Positions 55,301 through 61,300 of a DNA stretch of 64,000 bases are shown piece by piece. Position 1 is the stretch's first letter. The number at the start of each line of letters is the position of its first letter. The stretch is taken from NCBI GenBank assembly GCA_013396655.1, contig WBMV01003263.1, positions 856,063 to 920,062 of the forward strand, written 5' to 3'. The translations under genes were made by a program, and so were the position numbers. This DNA is from Campylorhamphus procurvoides (taxonomy: Eukaryota > Chordata > Aves > Passeriformes > Dendrocolaptidae). The notes below the pieces were generated by a model, which did no database searches, was not told the DNA's origin, and saw only the letters and a list, made by a program, of their open reading frames with translations.

Positions 55301-58300
55301 TTTTTTTTTCCCCTCTCCCTTAGCTCTAGGGAAGTGTTAAAATTTGTATTACCTGTTAACACACACCCCCACTTGCTTATGACTGGTACTTTTATCAACA
55401 CACACACACTTCTTTCCCAGTCTTGACATATTACTAGGCACAAAATATACAGAGAAATTAATTTACTGCTTAATTTTTTAGCTTTTCCACAGGCTTCAGA
55501 TTACTGTCCTTGTTTAATGAGAGATTTGTGACACCTTGCCAATTATTAATGCTGACTTGTATTCCAGTTCGATTTTTTTGATAAACTTATCATTGATATA
55601 GGTCTGTTAAATACTAACCCATTACACTGAAAGGTCAGGCATACATCAGTTTAGGATATCCCATCCTCTTGCCCTCCATAGGCTTTCACTGGTCTCTCCA
55701 CAGAGTTTTCTATGTTGTCATAGCCTAGAATTGTCCAGATTGTCAAAAAATTTCCTTTCCTCTTTTTCAGTCTTCTCATAAATTTCATAGTCTGTTAAAA
55801 AAAAAATATATCCAAAACAAATAAAAAAAAAAACTCAAAAAAGACTGAAAAGTTGACTTGTAGCCTTAGAAACATTACAAGTAAGTTGTAGTTGCCTGTC
55901 ACGCTTTTTTCTTTTTTAGTTTGCCATGACTGATTTTCTGTAAAATGCTCACTTTCAGTCCCAAAGGCATTTGGGGACTAATGCTTTGAGTGGTTATTAA
56001 ACAAAAGGCCAGGCACAGGATCAGTGCTCCACAAATGTCCAGTTGTCCATATTGTGGTTGACACTGTGGAGGATCTCCTTTGCAGCCTCAATTGGCTGAG
56101 TTGTCAGGGCTCATGTTGTGCAGTGGTGCTAATCCATAGCTCCCCCTTCTAGAGGGATGGAAGTGCCCTCAGTTCTAAGCCTTACAGTGCTTTAGGATCC
56201 CTTGACATGAGGAGGGTCATATAAAAGTGTGATGTGTGTTATTAGATGTTTATAAGAGTTCAAGGATGTGTTGCATTTTGGAAGACTGTCATTACAGAAG
56301 CAGATTCTTCTTTGATAAATTATAAAATTGACTGAATGATTCACAGCTCAGTTATAATTATTCCCAGTGCTAATTATGTGTCAGAATTATCCAAAACACT
56401 GTATCAGACATGGCTTGCATATGCTGTGTAATCATGAAACTGCGCCTTCTCCAACGTAAGCTTACTGAGGGGGTAAAAACTCCACAAATCCTTTCTTTTG
56501 AGAGTTCCTTTCTCACCCAAGCAGGCCCTAGGATTTCATGCAGACTAATTAATCAGGGCAAGGATGTTCATGAGAAGCTTTTAAACTAGTTTTATAGCTT
56601 TACCCTGTGCAGAAAAGCTTGAAAACACTTTACAATCCTTCAATACTCACTACAGTTAAAATACATGTTTGCTGATTTGTAGATTTATGGTCCATGAGAA
56701 CTTATCCTTTCTCATGTAAAAATGCTTTAAGACTCTCCTTTTCTTTTTTCCCTTTCCAGCTTCTTGAAAAAACCAACAATATGTTTGAGGAATCTGATTC
56801 TGCAGCTACCAAAAGTCCTTTGCATTTAGCTGTAAGTAGAGAGACGTGTAAAGCATTTGATCACTATCTCCGAGAATAATTCCTTAATCTCCGTCTTTGA
56901 AGCATGTTTAACCATAGACTTGTTTTGAAAAAGGTGGGAAGGGATGTAGGCCTAGATGGAACAAAACCAGGTTCTGGGCTGGAATCATTAATTAAGTTTT
57001 CAGCAGTTGAAGCTCTTGATTCTTCCTGACTCTAACACTCAGATAAGAGGATGACACAGGCACTGAAGCAAAATTAAATTGAAATTCACGGCTTTTGTTT
57101 AGAATAAGTTTATAAATATGGGGCCGGAGCTTGAGCCTATGGCTTTGATCATGGAGTGGGATACTCTGGTGTTCTCATAAAGATGTGCAGTGCCAAAAAC
57201 TATTACTCAATATGGTGTAGGAAAGTGTGACTTTTAAACCTCAGCAGTGTCCTGTGAGTGCTACAGAAACTGTGATATCTCAACAGGATTCAGCACATGT
57301 GGCCTCAGAGATCACAGTAGCTCTCCTCTCCCAAGAGCTGAAGATTCCTGATCCCCTTTCCAATTTTCTTGTGCAGAATCACAGAATAGTTGAGGTTGAC
57401 ATGGACCTCTGGAGATCAAGTCCCAGTTCTGTGGTAAAAGCAGAATTGGCTGGAGCAGATTTTTTCAGAGCTGTGCCCCATCACATTTTGAATATCTCCA
57501 GGCACAGAGTGTTCACAGCATCAACTCTGACAATACTAATTGTACATTCATGTATAAATAAAAAGGATGTTCTCTGTGAATCTGACAGTAAGGAGAGGAG
57601 GGCAGTCCCTACTAAGTAAATGAAATGTTGGCAGTTTCTGGACTATCCACTGAGTTTTTGCAATGCCAGCTGCATTTGTGCTGTTGGCCCCAGTGTGACT
57701 GTAGGTTTGGAAGTGCATCTGCTGAACCACTGTGGTGGTTCTATCAAATCATCTTGCTGGCAGGAATACTCCATGAAGCAACAGCTATAAACAGTAGTTC
57801 AAGTTTGTGTTTGTATTTGCACAAAAACCTGGTTTGAGAGTTACTGTCGTTTAGTTGGAGACCAGGATGTGCCAAATACAGCAGCCAGTTATCCATGCAA
57901 ACTCTGACCAGTATCACTCCAGGGAATCTAGTTTTTGAAGCAAACATTTCCCTGACAGATACTGTAGAATGTGAAAAACGAATTGTTGATTGACCTGTGT
58001 TGAACTGGCATATTATTGCTTGAAACCGCTCACCTTGGGTTGTACTAGAAGGTTACAGCAAATCAAGAACCATAATTTGTTTCTCTAAACAGTAGGAATT
58101 CTTTAGTTTCTTGGCTACACTGTAATTTGGGAAAATCCTTTCAAGTTGAACGGAGTCATAAGGAACCAAGAAAACTGTGTGATTTCTATTGTGTTTAGAA
58201 GACAGTGGCAGGGATGGATTTTAGTCACAATTTATGTGGCAGGTCTTTGAAAGACAGGAGTTGTGCTCTTTACATGACACATTTCATACTTCTAGGCCTA

Positions 58301-61300
58301 TAATGGTCATCATCAAGCCTTGGAGGTACTTCTCCAGTCTCTGGTAGATCTGGATATTAAGGATGAGAAGGGACGCACTGCTTTGGACTTGGCTGCGTTT
58401 AAAGGACACGCAGAGTGTGTAGAAGCTCTCATCAGCCAGGGTGCTTCTGTCACTGTAAAAGACAATGTCACCAAAAGGACCCCCCTCCATGCCTCAGGTG
58501 AGTGTGATGTGATGCTTGTGGGATAAATCCTCCCACAGAGAAACAGGTACCTTTACCTGCCTACTGTCACTTATGCGTGTTTCTTCTAAAGGGAAGGAGA
58601 TCTCCATGTGTACTGAGGACTGATGCTTGTTTGCTGAGGTCCTACAGTTAAACCCTTTGTCTTCCATGTCATTGGTCTTTTTTCCTCTGTCCTTGTGGTT
58701 CAGTCCTCCCTCATACAGAATCCCATATTCTTCTACACCACTACTGCTCTGCCCTTACCTGCTTGCCTTTTCTTTATCATACCTCTCTATTACCTCCTGC
58801 TCATTGAGATAAGCAATGTTTCCCCCATGATGCCTTCTCTTAATGGTTCTGCAGCCAAAAAATCAGGGGAAGAGGGAACACTTGCCTCTCTGCTTCTGCT
58901 TTGGAAGAAAGGTTGAAAAACACATGTAGGCTCTGACTGGCAGTGAAATTATGCTGGTGTTCAAAACTTGCAACCTTTTGCAGTGGCAACACTATGGAAA
59001 TTCACCACCCCCTCTCAGACCTCCTCCTCCTCCGCAAGAGCTTGTGAACTTGCACTTGCTGGGAGCCTGCTCCAGTCCTCATGTGTGGGGTGTTCATTAC
59101 ATAACATGCGTAATAGCTGGGAAATGCAGACTTTGTCATTTATTTGAAGGTTATAATTGGGTATGTACCTGTCAGGTAAATAGGCTGAGGTACCAAAGGA
59201 AATGTGTCCTCTGCTGTTCTGCAGGAGCTCTATACAGGGTAGCAGTGGCCTCTAGTGGGAAGGAAAATTAATACCACATGGATAATTAATTCAGGACCAG
59301 ACTTAATTGTCTTTCTGTTTCTCTCTTAATTTTGCTTAGTTTAAAATGCATATACATCCTCTAGTAGCAGTTTAGTCTCTGTGTGATCATACTAGTGCTA
59401 CCTGGAAACATAAGGTCAAATAGACTTTTACCAATTTTGTTTGCAGTACTTAACAAAATGTTTGTAATAGATCCTCACTGCACACTACAAATGCTTTCTG
59501 ACTTCTTAAATTTTACATCAGAACTGAGCACACTTCTCCCCATAATAAATACTGATGGTTTAATTAGTTTAAATCAATATTAGTGCCACCACAAAACTGA
59601 GCTGTGTTGCTCAAGGGCTTTTCTGTAGTTGCTTCAAACACATCTTGGGATCTGATGTGAAGAAGGTGTGACTTTGGCTGTTACATCATCACTATAGCAA
59701 CGATTTGCCTTTATTTAAAAATGTGGTTATAGTGACATAAGTTTATAGTTGTCACAGCTGAATTGTAAGGGCTCCTCAGTACCGAGAAAAGTAAATGGTA
59801 ACAAAGCCATGTTTTTGTTACCAGCTCTGACTTGAAATGTGAATTTGTTGAATAAATCTACTCAATAAAATTGAGTAAATTTGTTGACTAGAAGGAGCTA
59901 TTTTACTACACACATTTCTTACTTTCATAAAAATTCAGATTGTGGGGGTTTTACCCCCTGTTTTAATTTCTTTTTTAATCACCCCATCAATGTAATATTG
60001 AGTCTTTCATGTAAAACCACTAGAAGGATTCATTGTAGACTTTTCTGGTCTGTGATACTTTTTGCTTCTGAGATTAAAAAAAACAACAAAACATTTCCAT
60101 GGATAAAAGTAAAATATTCTTTACATCTGCAGTGAAGCAAAATAAGTTAGATATGTATTAAAAACAAATAAACAAAACCCACCCAGCCACCCAAAAAAAT
60201 CCTACACCCAGAAACAAAACACTAAAGAGAACATGTACCTTAAGCAGAAGGGAAAATGCCTCACAGACAGGTTGAATTTTTGAACTCTTAGTAAAGGAAA
60301 TTCATCACTATCATGAATTTGGGAGCTTTGAAATGTGAGTTAAATGCACTTTGGGTAAATACCCATTAAGACAACACTTAGAACCTTCCACTCAAGAGCT
60401 GTGCAGAGCTCTGTGGAAATTAGCTCTGGAGTAAAGCTTCTACCTCCAACTACTATAAAAAGCCCCTTGCAGTGTGATGATTTTCATGATGGTGTTTCAT
60501 AACAACACGCTTTGGTGAGGAGTGTTTTAGCAAAAACTGGTGCCACCTGTTGGGAGCTCAGCCTGGAGTTGCTGCAGATCCAGGACGTTGCATTTGCAGT
60601 GCGAGTGTAGGAGGTCATGGCATATTTTGAGAAATCAAACAGAAGTCTTGTTGAATGAAATCCCTTGAGTGACAGTGTGCATTTGCACACACAAAAGGGA
60701 ATACTGGCACATACAATACTGTGCACTGGCAAGAAACAAGGAGGCATGTGTGCCCATCCCCTTAAACTTGTTTGCCCTCAATCCTAATTACAGTGGCACA
60801 ATTGCTGAACCCAAAGCTGAGGAGGCCTGAAGATCATGATGGATTGGAGGACAGGATTCTGTGGAGTTCCATTCAGTAATGGAATTTATGACTTTAGTAG
60901 AGAACTCACCTAACAAAGTGTTCCTTTTATCTGCCTGCCCCCCTTAGGGAATAGACTTCCTCTTACCTCATAACATGGAGAATTTCCTTTGCCTAAACTA
61001 TATGTTCCCTGTACAATATTCTTCCCCCCAGCCTGTCCTCTGGCCAGCCTGGGGAGTCCATTGCAAACGTGCCCCTAGTGTTAGTGCTGGAGCTTTGTTG
61101 GCAAAGCTAGCGTTTCCTGTAGGGTCTGCAATGCTCAGCCATTGCTGGGGCACCTCCTAGGAGTTTGTGTGAGTATCTGCTCTAAAACTCATTTACCAAA
61201 ATCCTTTTCAGACGTCTTTGTGAACAAGTTAAGATTTCTCTTCCTCCTGCTGGGAGAAAGAACAGATTTTTTTTTTCTTTTCCTTAAGCTAGTGACTCAT

